A DNA stretch of 30,920 bases from DATLFI01 sp035524895 (GTDB taxonomy: Bacteria > Acidobacteriota > Thermoanaerobaculia > Multivoradales > Multivoraceae): contig DATLFI010000197.1 of the NCBI GenBank assembly GCA_035524895.1, forward strand, positions 1 through 30,920. The letters are read 5' to 3'. A program made the position numbers and the translations under genes. This document shows, one piece after another, positions 8,467 through 16,205 of the stretch (position 1 is its first letter; the number at the start of each line of letters is the position of its first letter). The notes under the pieces were generated by a model. The model ran no database searches. It saw only the letters and a program-made list of their open reading frames with translations, and was not told the DNA's origin.

Positions 8467-9324
8467 TCAGCCGCGGTCGCTGTCGCGACAGGTTGCCAGC
8501 GCGCCGGATCCGAGCTGCTCGAGCTCCCGTCGCTCCCCTGCTCCGGCGCCGGCGGCGAGGGCCAGAACCTCGGGCACGAAGCGTTCGAACCCGGGACGGT
8601 CTCCGACCAGCACCACCGGGCGGGCGTCGAGCAGCCGAGCGATCGCGGCGGCGGTGTCTCGTGGCCGGAGCCTGGCCGGCACCGCATTGTCGATCAGCAA
8701 GAGCGCAGCCTCCCCTGCCGACAGCCGGCGCGGTCGCCACTCGGCCCCTGTCGCGAAACGCGCACCGAGCACGAAGTCGCAGCTTCGAGGCGCCGGCTCC
8801 GCCCCGCTGCCTGCGGCCACCGCGGGCAGCAGCGCCGCCGACTCGGGGCGCAGCGACGCCGGCTTGCGGTAGGGCCACACTCGACCCTCGGAATCGACCG
8901 GCGCGTACTCGTCGGAAAAGTACGTCCCCCCTGCCGCGACCAGCGCGGCAGCCATCGTCGACTTGCCATGACCCGAACGGCCAGGGAAGAGGAACAGTCG
9001 ATCCGCGACGACCACCGCGGCGGCATGCAGGAACACGGCCGAGCGCGCCAGCACTGCGATCTCGAAGTGCAGTCGCGAGAGCGCTTCCTGGCTGGCCGCC
9101 CGCAGCGTTCCGCGGAATGGCGCCCGAGCTTCCCCACCTTCGCCTCCCTCGAACCGCACGAGGTGATCGTGCCCGACCTGGTCGAGGCGGCAGGTCACGT
9201 CCGGCTCGACGTCCCCGGCGATCCGACTGCTCGGAAGCCCGGCGCGGACCGCGGCGATGGCCTCCTCGCTGTCGCCCGCGAGCTCGAGCCGCGCGCCGAA
9301 GACGTCGACCAAGATCCGCAGCAC
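8467..9324 (-). CDS. HprK-like P-loop kinase
   Basis: This 285-aa protein starts at GTG 9324, three bases after the stop of the paraoxonase-like gene. A central Walker A motif, GRSGHGKST (residues 115-123), is preceded by a strand with FLHAAAVVVADRLFLFP and followed by GGTYFSDEYAPVDSEGRVWPY. This is the arrangement of HprK-related kinases, where SDE/SDD supplies the catalytic acid. Unlike true HPr kinase/phosphorylase there is no N-terminal HprK domain and no HPr or phosphotransferase gene nearby. Homologues are frequent in lasso-peptide and other RiPP or exopolysaccharide loci, where the phosphorylated target is usually unknown. Its stop lies 25 bases before the chosen start of the nucleotidyltransferase, so the two are likely co-translated. 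A role in modifying the PqqD-like protein's product is inference. Confidence 0.82.
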   Translation of the reverse strand: MLRILVDVFGARLELAGDSEEAIAAVRAGLPSSRIAGDVEPDVTCRLDQVGHDHLVRFEGGEGGEARAPFRGTLRAASQEALSRLHFEIAVLARSAVFLHAAAVVVADRLFLFPGRSGHGKSTMAAALVAAGGTYFSDEYAPVDSEGRVWPYRKPASLRPESAALLPAVAAGSGAEPAPRSCDFVLGARFATGAEWRPRRLSAGEAALLLIDNAVPARLRPRDTAAAIARLLDARPVVLVGDRPGFERFVPEVLALAAGAGAGERRELEQLGSGALATCRDSDRG

Positions 9325-9327
9325 GGT

Positions 9328-10389
9328 CTACCCGGAACGCGTCGCGTTGCGGTCGCACACGAGGAAATGCGGCTCGAACACGGACCCGATCAGGATGCGG
9401 CTGCCGAATGGCACGGCCACGCTCGAACCCGAGAGATCCTCGCCCAAGCTGCGCCAGACCGGGCGCACCGGCGGCTCCGCCAGCCCGTCGGGATCGACCC
9501 ACACCACCTCCGAAGGCGACCGCCGCGAGGGGTCGCCCGCGTGCCGCAAGAAGCTGAAGAGGTGCGGATGCGCGCCGATCCAGAGGTCCCCGTGCATGTC
9601 GACGGTCAGGTTGTCGACGCCGGTGCCGGTGGCGATCGCCTTGCGCAGCTCGAGATCGCCGGACTCGAGATCACGGTCGTAGACCAGGATCTCGCCTTTG
9701 GTGGTGGCGGCAACGTAGAGCTCCTCGCCGTTCTGCGAGAGCGCGATGCCGTTGGCGTAGGCGATACGGCTCGCGACCACGCGGGCGGAAGAGCCATCCC
9801 AGTACACGACGTTGGCGCGCGACAGGCGCAGGTAGTCGTCCAAGGCCTGGCGACGGCGCGAGGCGCTGCCGTGATCGTTGGTGGCATAGAAGCGGACGTC
9901 ATCGACCGCTGCCACGTCGTTGACGCTCACGAGCAGCGGATCGCGCACCGAACGCAGCGGCTCGAGCGTGCCCCCGGCCTCGTTCGGCTGCCACGCGAAG
10001 ACGTCCACCGCGTCGCCCGAGGTCGTGTGGTTGACCACGAACAGCGTGCCGCCGCCACTCTCGCGCGCGAGCAGGGAGATCCCGTGCGGTCTCAGCTCGC
10101 CCGGGAGGTCGGCGGTGAGATCCACCAGACGGTCTCCTGCGCCGGGATCCAGCGAGTAGGCGTAGAGCGCGCCGCGGTCGCCGGTGCGTGGATCGGAGGA
10201 CACGAGGGCGGTCGCCGCGCCGCGATCCAGCGCGATGTCTTCCGCTCCCGCCGCCCCGGTGACGGCGCGACAGACTCCGGCAGAGAGCGGCTCGAGCTTA
10301 CGGAACTGGCCCGCCGCGTCGTAGAGGTAGAGGAACCATAGGCCGCCAGCGACGGCGACGCCGACAAGGATGCGCAAGAAGACGCCCAC
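9328..10389 (-). CDS. Paraoxonase/arylesterase-like calcium lactonase, N-terminally membrane-anchored
   Basis: This 353-aa protein starts at GTG 10389, 16 nt after the bactofilin-like stop. A single hydrophobic segment (residues 3-23) is an anchor or uncleaved signal. The rest matches the six-bladed propeller of paraoxonases. The calcium ligands and catalytic dyad can be aligned with human PON1: E50/D51 (E53/D54), H102 (H115), H121 (H134), N147/D148 (N168/D169), N203 (N224) and D249/N250 (D269/N270). Typical blocks such as LFVVNHT, FYATNDHGSA, YANGIALS and LLIGSVF are present. Paraoxonases hydrolyse lactones and aryl esters. The topology places the domain outside the cytoplasmic membrane. Its location in a chain with cell-wall and RiPP-like genes is unusual. 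Its natural substrate cannot be read from the sequence. Confidence 0.88.
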   Translation of the reverse strand: MGVFLRILVGVAVAGGLWFLYLYDAAGQFRKLEPLSAGVCRAVTGAAGAEDIALDRGAATALVSSDPRTGDRGALYAYSLDPGAGDRLVDLTADLPGELRPHGISLLARESGGGTLFVVNHTTSGDAVDVFAWQPNEAGGTLEPLRSVRDPLLVSVNDVAAVDDVRFYATNDHGSASRRRQALDDYLRLSRANVVYWDGSSARVVASRIAYANGIALSQNGEELYVAATTKGEILVYDRDLESGDLELRKAIATGTGVDNLTVDMHGDLWIGAHPHLFSFLRHAGDPSRRSPSEVVWVDPDGLAEPPVRPVWRSLGEDLSGSSVAVPFGSRILIGSVFEPHFLVCDRNATRSG

Positions 10390-10405
10390 GTTGGAATCCC
10401 GCCTC

Positions 10406-11200
10406 TCAGCTGAAGTACGACTGCAGCAGCTCCCGCACTCGCCGAAGGTCCTCGCTCGGATGCACGAGCTGCCGCACCAGACCGTCGTAGCTGCGCCGGA
10501 GCTGCTCGATGTCGTGAGCGCGCAGCAGCCGCAGCAGCTCCTGCACGACCCGCCGCTGGGTCGGTCCCCCGCCCGACTTCTCGAACTCCCGCTCGAGCAG
10601 CACCATCGCAAAGAAGAGCGCGTCGGGGAGCTCGCCGTCGGCAGCGTCGACCCGCGGCCGCTCGGCTTCGCCCGACCCCGGCGGCAACAGCATCGGCTCG
10701 AGGCTGCCCAAGGGTGCGGGTGCTTCCTCCGGCTCGGCGCGGCTCCGATCGAACCCGAACGGCAACGCCCGCATCTGCCGCGCGAATCGAGAGAAGAGCA
10801 AGAACAGCTCCTTCTCCGACGCGAAGTTTCCGACCAGGCGCGCGCGCCGACCGACGTGCAGGCTCTGGGTCTGCTGCAGCATGATGTGGGCTCGGGCGGA
10901 CTCCTCGAGCTCGATCGCCTCGGCCTCGACTTTCCACGCTGTCAGGCTGCCCTGCACGTAGCAGGCTTTCGCGCAACGCACCGTCACCGCCTCCACCTCG
11001 ACCTTGGGCTCGATGCGCACCGAACCGCGCAGGGACTCGATCGTGCCGTAGATACCGGAGTTCTGGATCACCAGGTTGCCCGGCGTGCGGATGGAGAGCT
11101 GCCCGTGCTGGTCGACCTCGATCTGCGTCCCTTTCGGGATGATCATGGTCGGGGCGCTGAGGTTGGCGTCTTCGCGCGACATTGCAGCAGCCTTGCTCAT
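10406..11200 (-). CDS. Bactofilin-like (polymer-forming cytoskeletal) protein with helical C-terminal extension
   Basis: This 264-aa protein starts at ATG 11200, overlapping the M23 peptidase stop by four bases. Residues about 20-135 form a bactofilin-like beta-helix: strand-turn repeats such as IPKGTQIEVDQHGQLSI, GNLVIQNSGIYGTIES, VRIEPKVEVEAVTVR, CYVQGSLTAWKVEAEAIEL and SLHVGRRARLVGNF. A Pro/Glu linker and a helical region (residues about 185-264, ending RRVRELLQSYFS) follow. Bactofilins polymerise on the membrane and often work with M23 endopeptidases to shape the wall, as in the LmdC and CcmA/Csd systems, which fits the adjacent gene. The helical extension is not part of a minimal bactofilin. 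The match is by repeat pattern only, and a divergent beta-helix protein is possible. Confidence 0.7.
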   Translation of the reverse strand: MSKAAAMSREDANLSAPTMIIPKGTQIEVDQHGQLSIRTPGNLVIQNSGIYGTIESLRGSVRIEPKVEVEAVTVRCAKACYVQGSLTAWKVEAEAIELEESARAHIMLQQTQSLHVGRRARLVGNFASEKELFLLFSRFARQMRALPFGFDRSRAEPEEAPAPLGSLEPMLLPPGSGEAERPRVDAADGELPDALFFAMVLLEREFEKSGGGPTQRRVVQELLRLLRAHDIEQLRRSYDGLVRQLVHPSEDLRRVRELLQSYFS

Positions 11201-12270
11201 CGCCCGATCAGCGCCGGCAACGGCTCGTAGGTGCCGATGTCGGGAGCGCTGCGCGCCCGTACCAGGAGCTGCTCCTCGTCCCGCCAGCGATGATCGAGGA
11301 TGTAGACGCGCGGATCGACCGGCCGCAGCTCGCCGGCCGCATCCCGCCGGCGTACCTCGTAGTGGAGGTGCGGGTTGGTGCTCCAGCCGGTGTTGCCGAC
11401 GAGGCCGATCAGATCCCCCTGCTCCACCTGTTGCCCGGCGCGTACCTTTACCGCGTCGAGGTGGCCGAACAGCGTCACGAAGTCGTCGCCATGGCGGATG
11501 GATACCAGGTTGCCGTAACGCCACCAGCCGACGTTGCGCCGCGCGTCGTAGCGGCCGGCGAACGCGACTCGGCCGGAGGCAGGAGCGTAGACCGGCGTGC
11601 CGCGCTGCGCGGAGAGGTCGATGCCGGCGTGGAAGTCCGGTCGACTGGTGAACGGGTTTCGGCGCTGGCCGAACGGGCTCGTCAGGAGGAACTCGCCACG
11701 CAGGGGGCTCGCCGAGGGAGTCGTGCGGACCTGGTCGATGTGCTGTTCCTCGAAGTACTGCACTTCGCGCAGGAAGGCTCCGAGTACCTCGGCCTGCTCG
11801 GTCAGGCGACCCAGGAGCTCCGTAGTCGCCTGCACCTGCTCGTGGGACGGTCCGTCCGGCACCTCGATCGCCGGGCCCGGATAGCCGCCCTGCCCGATGG
11901 AGTCGCGCTCGAGACCGTAGGCCAGGTAGACCTTGCGCACCTTGAGCTCGAGCGCTTGGCTGTGCGTCTCCAGCTCCCCGAGGCGACGCCGCAAGCCCGC
12001 GGTCCGCTCCCGAAGCCTGACGCTGATGCGCGCCTGCGAGTCGTACTCCGCCTGCGCCGCCACGCCCGAGACCACCGCGGGAGTCGCCCACAGCGCGTAG
12101 CCCACCACCGCGAGGTACGACGCGGCAGCCAGCGCGAGCAAGATGGCATGGCGCCGCTGCACGAACAGGCAGCGCACCTGGCGCTGGATCGAGGCGGGGT
12201 GGAGCTGCACCTCGATGGGAAAGCGCGCGGTCGCGGGGGGCGGGGGGTCGCTGCGTCTGCGGCCGAACAT
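11197..12270 (-). CDS. M23 family zinc metallopeptidase (LytM-type), membrane-anchored
   Basis: This 357-aa protein starts at ATG 12270. An Arg/Pro-rich cytoplasmic N-terminus is followed by one transmembrane helix (about 41-62) and a predicted coiled coil (about 75-185, with RERTAGLRRRLGELETHSQALELKVR). A C-terminal M23 domain begins near 205. The zinc ligands are present: H224 and D228 in FHAGIDLS, and H303 in HLHYEV, with H301 as catalytic His. The GNTGWSTNPHLH block is classic. Such proteins cleave peptidoglycan cross-bridges or peptide stems. The coiled-coil-plus-M23 layout and the overlapping bactofilin-like gene match cell-shape M23/bactofilin pairs. All zinc-site residues look intact, so it is probably an active enzyme and not an EnvC/NlpD-type activator. 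Confidence 0.93.
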   Translation of the reverse strand: MFGRRRSDPPPPATARFPIEVQLHPASIQRQVRCLFVQRRHAILLALAAASYLAVVGYALWATPAVVSGVAAQAEYDSQARISVRLRERTAGLRRRLGELETHSQALELKVRKVYLAYGLERDSIGQGGYPGPAIEVPDGPSHEQVQATTELLGRLTEQAEVLGAFLREVQYFEEQHIDQVRTTPSASPLRGEFLLTSPFGQRRNPFTSRPDFHAGIDLSAQRGTPVYAPASGRVAFAGRYDARRNVGWWRYGNLVSIRHGDDFVTLFGHLDAVKVRAGQQVEQGDLIGLVGNTGWSTNPHLHYEVRRRDAAGELRPVDPRVYILDHRWRDEEQLLVRARSAPDIGTYEPLPALIGR

Positions 12271-12343
12271 GACTGTCGGGAGTGTAGCCGGTGCCACGGA
12301 CAGCCTGCACCAGGCGGTTGCCCGGAGCCACCCTACTCCCGCG

Positions 12344-13225
12344 TCACTCGGGCACCAGCTCCGCAATCGCGCGCTCGGAGCCGTGGCGTCGGGCCCAACC
12401 CAGGAGCGCTGCGTGCACCGCGGGCGATCCCGCGATGATGTTGCCGGAGGCGACGTAGCCGGCGTTGCCGTCCCAGTCGGTGACGACGCCCCCAGCCTCC
12501 TCGATCAGGATCGCGCCGGCGGCGACATCCCAGGAAGACAGGCGCAGCTCGAAGAACCCGTCGTAGATCCCGGCGGCGACGTGGGCGAGGTCGAGCGCAG
12601 CAGCACCGCAGCGCCGGATCGCGCGCGCCCCCAGGAAGACGTCGCGGAACACCGCCAAATAGAGGTCGATCGCGGCGTGGGCGCGGAACGGGAAGCCGGT
12701 CGACAGGAACGCGTCCCCGGCGTTGGTCTTCCCCGACACGCGCATGGGCACGCCATTGCGCGTCGCGCCGCCGCCTCGACTGGCCGCGAACACCTCGCCT
12801 CGCAGCGGGTCCATCACGACGCCGGCGATCAGCTCGCCGCGATGCCGGCAGGCGATCGATACGCACCAGATCGGCAGTCGCTCGAGGAAGTTGGTGGTGC
12901 CGTCGAGCGGGTCGCACAGCCACTCGTAGTCGGCGGTGCGGTTCTGCCCGGACCCCCCACCCTCCTCGGCCACGATGCGGTGGTCGGGAAAGCGGCTGCG
13001 GATCACCTCGAGGATAGCCGTCTCGGAATCGCGATCCGCCTGCGAGACCAGGTCGTTGAGCGCCTTGCGCTCGACCCGCAGGCGTCCCTCCGCGCCGGCC
13101 CCGTGCCACGCCTCGAGCAGCACCGCCGCACCCGTCCCGGCGGCTTCGATTGCCACCTCGAGGATCTCCCGTCCGGCGCTCCTGGCCTCCGAGTCGTCTC
13201 CTTGCTTCTGTACCTGCTTGTTCAA
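12344..13225 (-). CDS. Inositol monophosphatase (SuhB/IMPase) family phosphatase
   Basis: This 293-aa protein begins at TTG 13225 with AGAGG about a dozen bases upstream; no ATG or GTG fits. It has all IMPase motifs: VAEEGG (E87/E88), WLCDPLDGTTNF (D105, D108, G109, T110) and SSWDVAAGAILIEEAGG (W222, D223). The family removes phosphate from inositol-1-phosphate and related sugar phosphates using Mg2+. Many bacterial members act on other substrates such as fructose-1,6-bisphosphate, and the SuhB subgroup also binds the ribosomal antitermination complex. The length is a little above the usual 260-270 because of a charged N-terminal extension. It heads the minus-strand chain, 73 nt before the M23 gene, and faces the ferritin-like gene across a 200-nt divergent region with no convincing promoter motif. 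Confidence 0.92.
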   Translation of the reverse strand: MNKQVQKQGDDSEARSAGREILEVAIEAAGTGAAVLLEAWHGAGAEGRLRVERKALNDLVSQADRDSETAILEVIRSRFPDHRIVAEEGGGSGQNRTADYEWLCDPLDGTTNFLERLPIWCVSIACRHRGELIAGVVMDPLRGEVFAASRGGGATRNGVPMRVSGKTNAGDAFLSTGFPFRAHAAIDLYLAVFRDVFLGARAIRRCGAAALDLAHVAAGIYDGFFELRLSSWDVAAGAILIEEAGGVVTDWDGNAGYVASGNIIAGSPAVHAALLGWARRHGSERAIAELVPE

Positions 13226-13425
13226 TTCGTCCGCCTCTCCGGCCGCACCTCCGGCGCGCGGAGGCTAACCTGGTCGGACCGGCCCGGCCAAGCTGCGGTA
13301 GCGTCGGTGACGGCGGTGACGAGCGATCACCGCGCTCCCGAGCAGGAATGGGAACGGAGCGGTCGAGGCTCGCCCAGACAGTCGTGCTCGGAGACAGCCC
13401 ACCTTGGCAGGCTACGGAGACCAGA

Positions 13426-13899
13426 ATGAAGAGCGTCAAGAGGGACAGCAAGAAGAACGGCAAGAAGAGCAGTGCCAAGAAGGATCGCGCGAAGCTCATC
13501 GAAAAGCTCAACGGCGACCTCGCCGGGGAGTACCAGGCGATCCTGATGTACGTGACCTATGCCGCCAGCGTCACCGGACCTCATCGGCCGATGCTCAAGC
13601 AGTTCTTCGAGTCCGAGATCCCCGAGGAGCTGGCCCACGCGCAGTTCCTCGCCGAGAAGGTAGCGAGCCTCGGCGGAGCTCCGACCACCGAGCCGCGTCC
13701 GGTGCCGCGCACCGGAGACCCCAAGCAGATGCTTATCTACGTGCTCGAGGCGGAACGGCGCGCCATCGCCGACTACCGGCAGCGCGCCGAGCAGGCCGCC
13801 GAGCTCGGCGAGAAGGGCCTCGCCGTCCGCCTCGAGACCATCGTCGAGGACGAGACCGGGCACTACGAGGAAACGGAGAAGATCCTCAGGGGCTGGTAG
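13426..13899 (+). CDS. Ferritin-like diiron protein (bacterioferritin/Dps-like)
   Basis: This 157-aa protein starts at ATG 13426, with GGAGA five bases before. A Lys-rich N-terminus (about residues 1-24, with KKNGKKSSAKKDRAK) precedes a four-helix bundle. Diiron ligands are visible in the ferritin order: E35 in GEYQAIL, E68-x-x-H71 in PEELAHAQF, E110 in LEAERRAIADY and E143-x-x-H146 in DETGHYEE. It probably stores or detoxifies iron, or senses peroxide. The basic N-terminus resembles the DNA-binding tails of some Dps proteins, but the buried diiron ligands point to a bacterioferritin/rubrerythrin-like site, not the intersubunit Dps site. There is no rubredoxin domain. Its last codons lie in the first copy of the tandem repeat shared with the pyrC 3' end. 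Confidence 0.85.
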   Translation: MKSVKRDSKKNGKKSSAKKDRAKLIEKLNGDLAGEYQAILMYVTYAASVTGPHRPMLKQFFESEIPEELAHAQFLAEKVASLGGAPTTEPRPVPRTGDPKQMLIYVLEAERRAIADYRQRAEQAAELGEKGLAVRLETIVEDETGHYEETEKILRGW

Positions 13900-14010
13900 G
13901 CCTAACCAGCCTCATTGGCTGGTCGTCCAAACCAGCCTCAGGGGCTGGTCGACCACACCAGCCTCAGGGGCTGGGCCACACCAGCCTCAGGGGCTGGTAG
14001 GCCACACCAG
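13884..14010. repeat. Five-copy 26-bp hairpin tandem repeat spanning both convergent gene ends
   Basis: Copies begin at CCTCA in 13884, 13910, 13936, 13962 and 13985, so the period is 26, 26, 26 and 23 bases, ending near 14010. Each internal copy can fold as CCAGCC, a TCAGG-type loop, then GGCTGG; copy two has TCATT. The first copy contains the ferritin-like gene's last codons and TAG. The last contains the pyrC TGA read from the other strand. Stacked hairpins between convergent genes suit a bidirectional terminator; tandem slippage could change the copy number. There are no T-runs, so termination efficiency is a guess. Confidence 0.9.
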
Positions 14011-15273
14011 CTTCCCGCCGACGACCGTCCCGGCCGGCGCTCCCCGCAGCTTCCAGCCCGCGAACGGAGTGTTGCGCGACTTGCTCTGGAAGGCCGATGG
14101 GGCAACGACCACCTCGCGCTCGAGGTCGATCAGGGTCACGTCGGCCGGCGACCCAGGGCGCAGCGTGCCTCCGGGCAGCCCGAACGCGCGCGCCGGGGCA
14201 CACGAGAGCAGCTCGACCAGCCGCCGCAGCGGCACCAGGCCGCGACCCACCAGACGGTCCAGGCAGAGGCTAACCGTGGTCTCGAGCCCGACGATGCCGA
14301 ACGGAGCGTCGACGAAGTCGATCTCCTTCTCGTCCGGATGGTGGGGCGCGTGGTCGCTGGCGATGAGGTCGATGAAGCCCGCGCGCAGGCCCGCGATCAG
14401 CGCCTCCCGGTCGCGCGCTGCGCGCAGCGGCGGGTTCATCTTGAAATTGGGGTCGAGGCCGCTCTCGAACACGTCCTCGTCGTCGAGCAGCAGGTGGTGC
14501 GGCGTCACCTCGCAGGTGACCGCGAGCCCCTGGTCACGTGCGCGCCGGATCAGCTCCAGGCTGCGCGCGCTCGACAAGTGCTGGAGGTGGTAGCGGCCGC
14601 CGGTGTCCTCTACCAGGAGCAAGTCGCGCGCGACCATCGCATCCTCGGCGACCGCCGGGATGCCCGCCACCCCGAGCCGCGCGGAGGCGCCGCCTTCGTG
14701 CATCACACCCGCCCCCGACAGCTCGCGATCCTGCGCGTGCTGGACCACCGGCACGTCGAAGTGGCGAGCGTAGAGCAGCGCGCAGCGCATCAGCTCCGGG
14801 TGCCACACCGGGCGTCCGTCGTCGGAGATCGCGACCACGCCGGCGTCCACCAGCTCGCCGACCTCCGCGAGCTCCTCGCCCTGCAAGCCCTTGCTCACCG
14901 CCCCCACCGGGTAGACGCGCGCGAACCCCGACCTCTGCGCCTCGCCGAGGATGTGCTCGGTCACCGAGCGGCAGTCGTTGGGCGGCACCGTGTTGGCCAT
15001 GCAGGCGACCGCCGTGAAGCCGCCGGCGGCGGCCGCACGAGTGCCGGTCAGCACCGTCTCCTTGTACTCCTGCCCCGGCTCGCGCAAGTGCACGTGCACG
15101 TCGATCAGGCCGGGCGTGACGACCTTGCCGGCGGCGTCCACCACCTCGGCCCCCTCGGCCTCGATCGAGCGCTCGAGGGCCGCGACCTTGCCGTCCTCGA
15201 GCAGCACGTCGAGCCGGTCGTCGAGGTCCTGGGTCGGATCGACGACTCGCCCGCCGCGCAGCAGCAGCCTCAC
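13987..15273 (-). CDS. pyrC: Dihydroorotase (class I type)
   Basis: This 428-aa amidohydrolase starts at GTG 15273, overlapping the pyrB stop (GTGA). Metal ligands are in place: H60 and H62 in DVHVHLRE, D152 in ISDDGRP (bridging Asp, as in the zinc-dependent type I enzyme, in place of a carbamylated Lys), H179 in VQHAQD, H232 in LQHLSSA and D307 in ASDHAPHH. The substrate-binding block MANTVPPND is the usual MPNT-x-P variant. It catalyses reversible cyclisation of carbamoyl-aspartate to dihydroorotate, the third step of pyrimidine synthesis. The gene order pyrR-pyrB-pyrC is a common operon. The final codons lie in the last copy of the 26-bp repeat, giving a C-terminal VWPTSP that may vary if the repeat changes. 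Confidence 0.97.
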   Translation of the reverse strand: MRLLLRGGRVVDPTQDLDDRLDVLLEDGKVAALERSIEAEGAEVVDAAGKVVTPGLIDVHVHLREPGQEYKETVLTGTRAAAAGGFTAVACMANTVPPNDCRSVTEHILGEAQRSGFARVYPVGAVSKGLQGEELAEVGELVDAGVVAISDDGRPVWHPELMRCALLYARHFDVPVVQHAQDRELSGAGVMHEGGASARLGVAGIPAVAEDAMVARDLLLVEDTGGRYHLQHLSSARSLELIRRARDQGLAVTCEVTPHHLLLDDEDVFESGLDPNFKMNPPLRAARDREALIAGLRAGFIDLIASDHAPHHPDEKEIDFVDAPFGIVGLETTVSLCLDRLVGRGLVPLRRLVELLSCAPARAFGLPGGTLRPGSPADVTLIDLEREVVVAPSAFQSKSRNTPFAGWKLRGAPAGTVVGGKLVWPTSP

Positions 15274-16205
15274 CCCTGCACCCCCGCGAGCAAGTAGAGC
15301 ACGGCCATGCGCACCGCGACGCCGTTGGTCACCTGCTCCAGGATCACGGAGCGCTCGCCGTCGGCGACGTCGCTCGCGATCTCCACGCCGCGGTTCATCG
15401 GCCCGGGGTGCATCACGATCACGTCGTCCTTCGCCAGCCGCAGCCGCTGGCGGGTCAGCCCGAACAGCCGGAAGTACTCCTCGGTCGAAGGGAGCCGCAT
15501 CCGGCCCTGCCGCTCGAGCTGGACGCGCAGCATCATCACCACGTCAGCCCCCTCGATCGCGTCCTCGAGGCGGTACGCAACAGGCACGCCGAGAGCTTCG
15601 ACGCCCGCCGGCATCAGGGTGCGCGGACCCGCGATCACGACCTCGGAGCCCATCGTGCGCAGCAGCAGCACGTTGGAGCGCAGCACGCGGCTGTGCTCGA
15701 GGTCACCGACGATCGCGACGCGCAGCCCGTCCAGGCGCTTCTTGTGCTGCCTGATGGTGAAGGCATCCAGCAGCGCCTGGGTCGGATGCTCGTGCGCGCC
15801 GTCCCCGGCGTTGATCACCCGGCTCGCGATCCGCGCGGCCAGAGCATGGGGCACGCGGGGGTGGCCGTGCCGGATCACCACCACGTCGGGCGCCATCGCC
15901 TCGAGGTTGCGCGTCGTGTCGAGCAGCGACTCGCCCTTCTCGAGCGACGAGCCCGAGGCGGAGAAGTTGACCGAGTCCGCCGACAGCCGCTTCTCCGCGA
16001 TCTCGAAGCTCGAGCGCGTGCGCGTGGACGATTCGAAAAAGATGTTGAGCGCGGTCTTGCCGCGTAGGGCCGGCACCTTCTTGACCGGGCGCTCGGCGAC
16101 CTCGCGAAAGGACTCCGCGGTGTCGAGGACGAGGTTGATCTCGTCCGCTCCGAGCTCGGCGACACCGAGGAGATCCTTGCGTCGCCAAATCGGCCGCTCG
16201 CTCAC
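15270..16205 (-). CDS. pyrB: Aspartate carbamoyltransferase catalytic subunit
   Basis: This 311-aa protein starts at GTG 16205, overlapping the pyrR stop by four bases (GTGA). The carbamoyl-phosphate site STRTR is at 60-64, K90 lies in SSLEKGES, HEHPTQ is at 138-143, and HPGPMNRG lies in the C-terminal part. It transfers carbamoyl phosphate to aspartate, the committed step of pyrimidine synthesis. Length and motifs are typical of class B/C catalytic chains. No pyrI regulatory subunit is nearby, and pyrC lies immediately downstream. This arrangement suggests control by PyrR or substrate, not by a PyrI-type allosteric subunit. Confidence 0.98.
   Translation of the reverse strand: MSERPIWRRKDLLGVAELGADEINLVLDTAESFREVAERPVKKVPALRGKTALNIFFESSTRTRSSFEIAEKRLSADSVNFSASGSSLEKGESLLDTTRNLEAMAPDVVVIRHGHPRVPHALAARIASRVINAGDGAHEHPTQALLDAFTIRQHKKRLDGLRVAIVGDLEHSRVLRSNVLLLRTMGSEVVIAGPRTLMPAGVEALGVPVAYRLEDAIEGADVVMMLRVQLERQGRMRLPSTEEYFRLFGLTRQRLRLAKDDVIVMHPGPMNRGVEIASDVADGERSVILEQVTNGVAVRMAVLYLLAGVQG

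Noticed and set aside
5848..9324. A standard lasso-peptide cluster
   Set aside because: No asparagine-synthetase-like cyclase, transglutaminase-like protease, transporter or separate precursor gene is visible.
5952..9557. A 1201-codon open frame on the plus strand
   Set aside because: It lies antisense to five recognised genes and encodes Arg/Pro/Ala-rich sequence with no domain; long antisense frames are expected in high-G+C DNA.
13226..13425. Promoter between the IMPase-like and ferritin-like genes
   Set aside because: Only weak hexamers (such as TTGGCC) were found; they did not stand out from the background.
13884..14010. CRISPR-like array
   Set aside because: Copies are contiguous, with no unique spacers and no cas genes; this is a tandem repeat.
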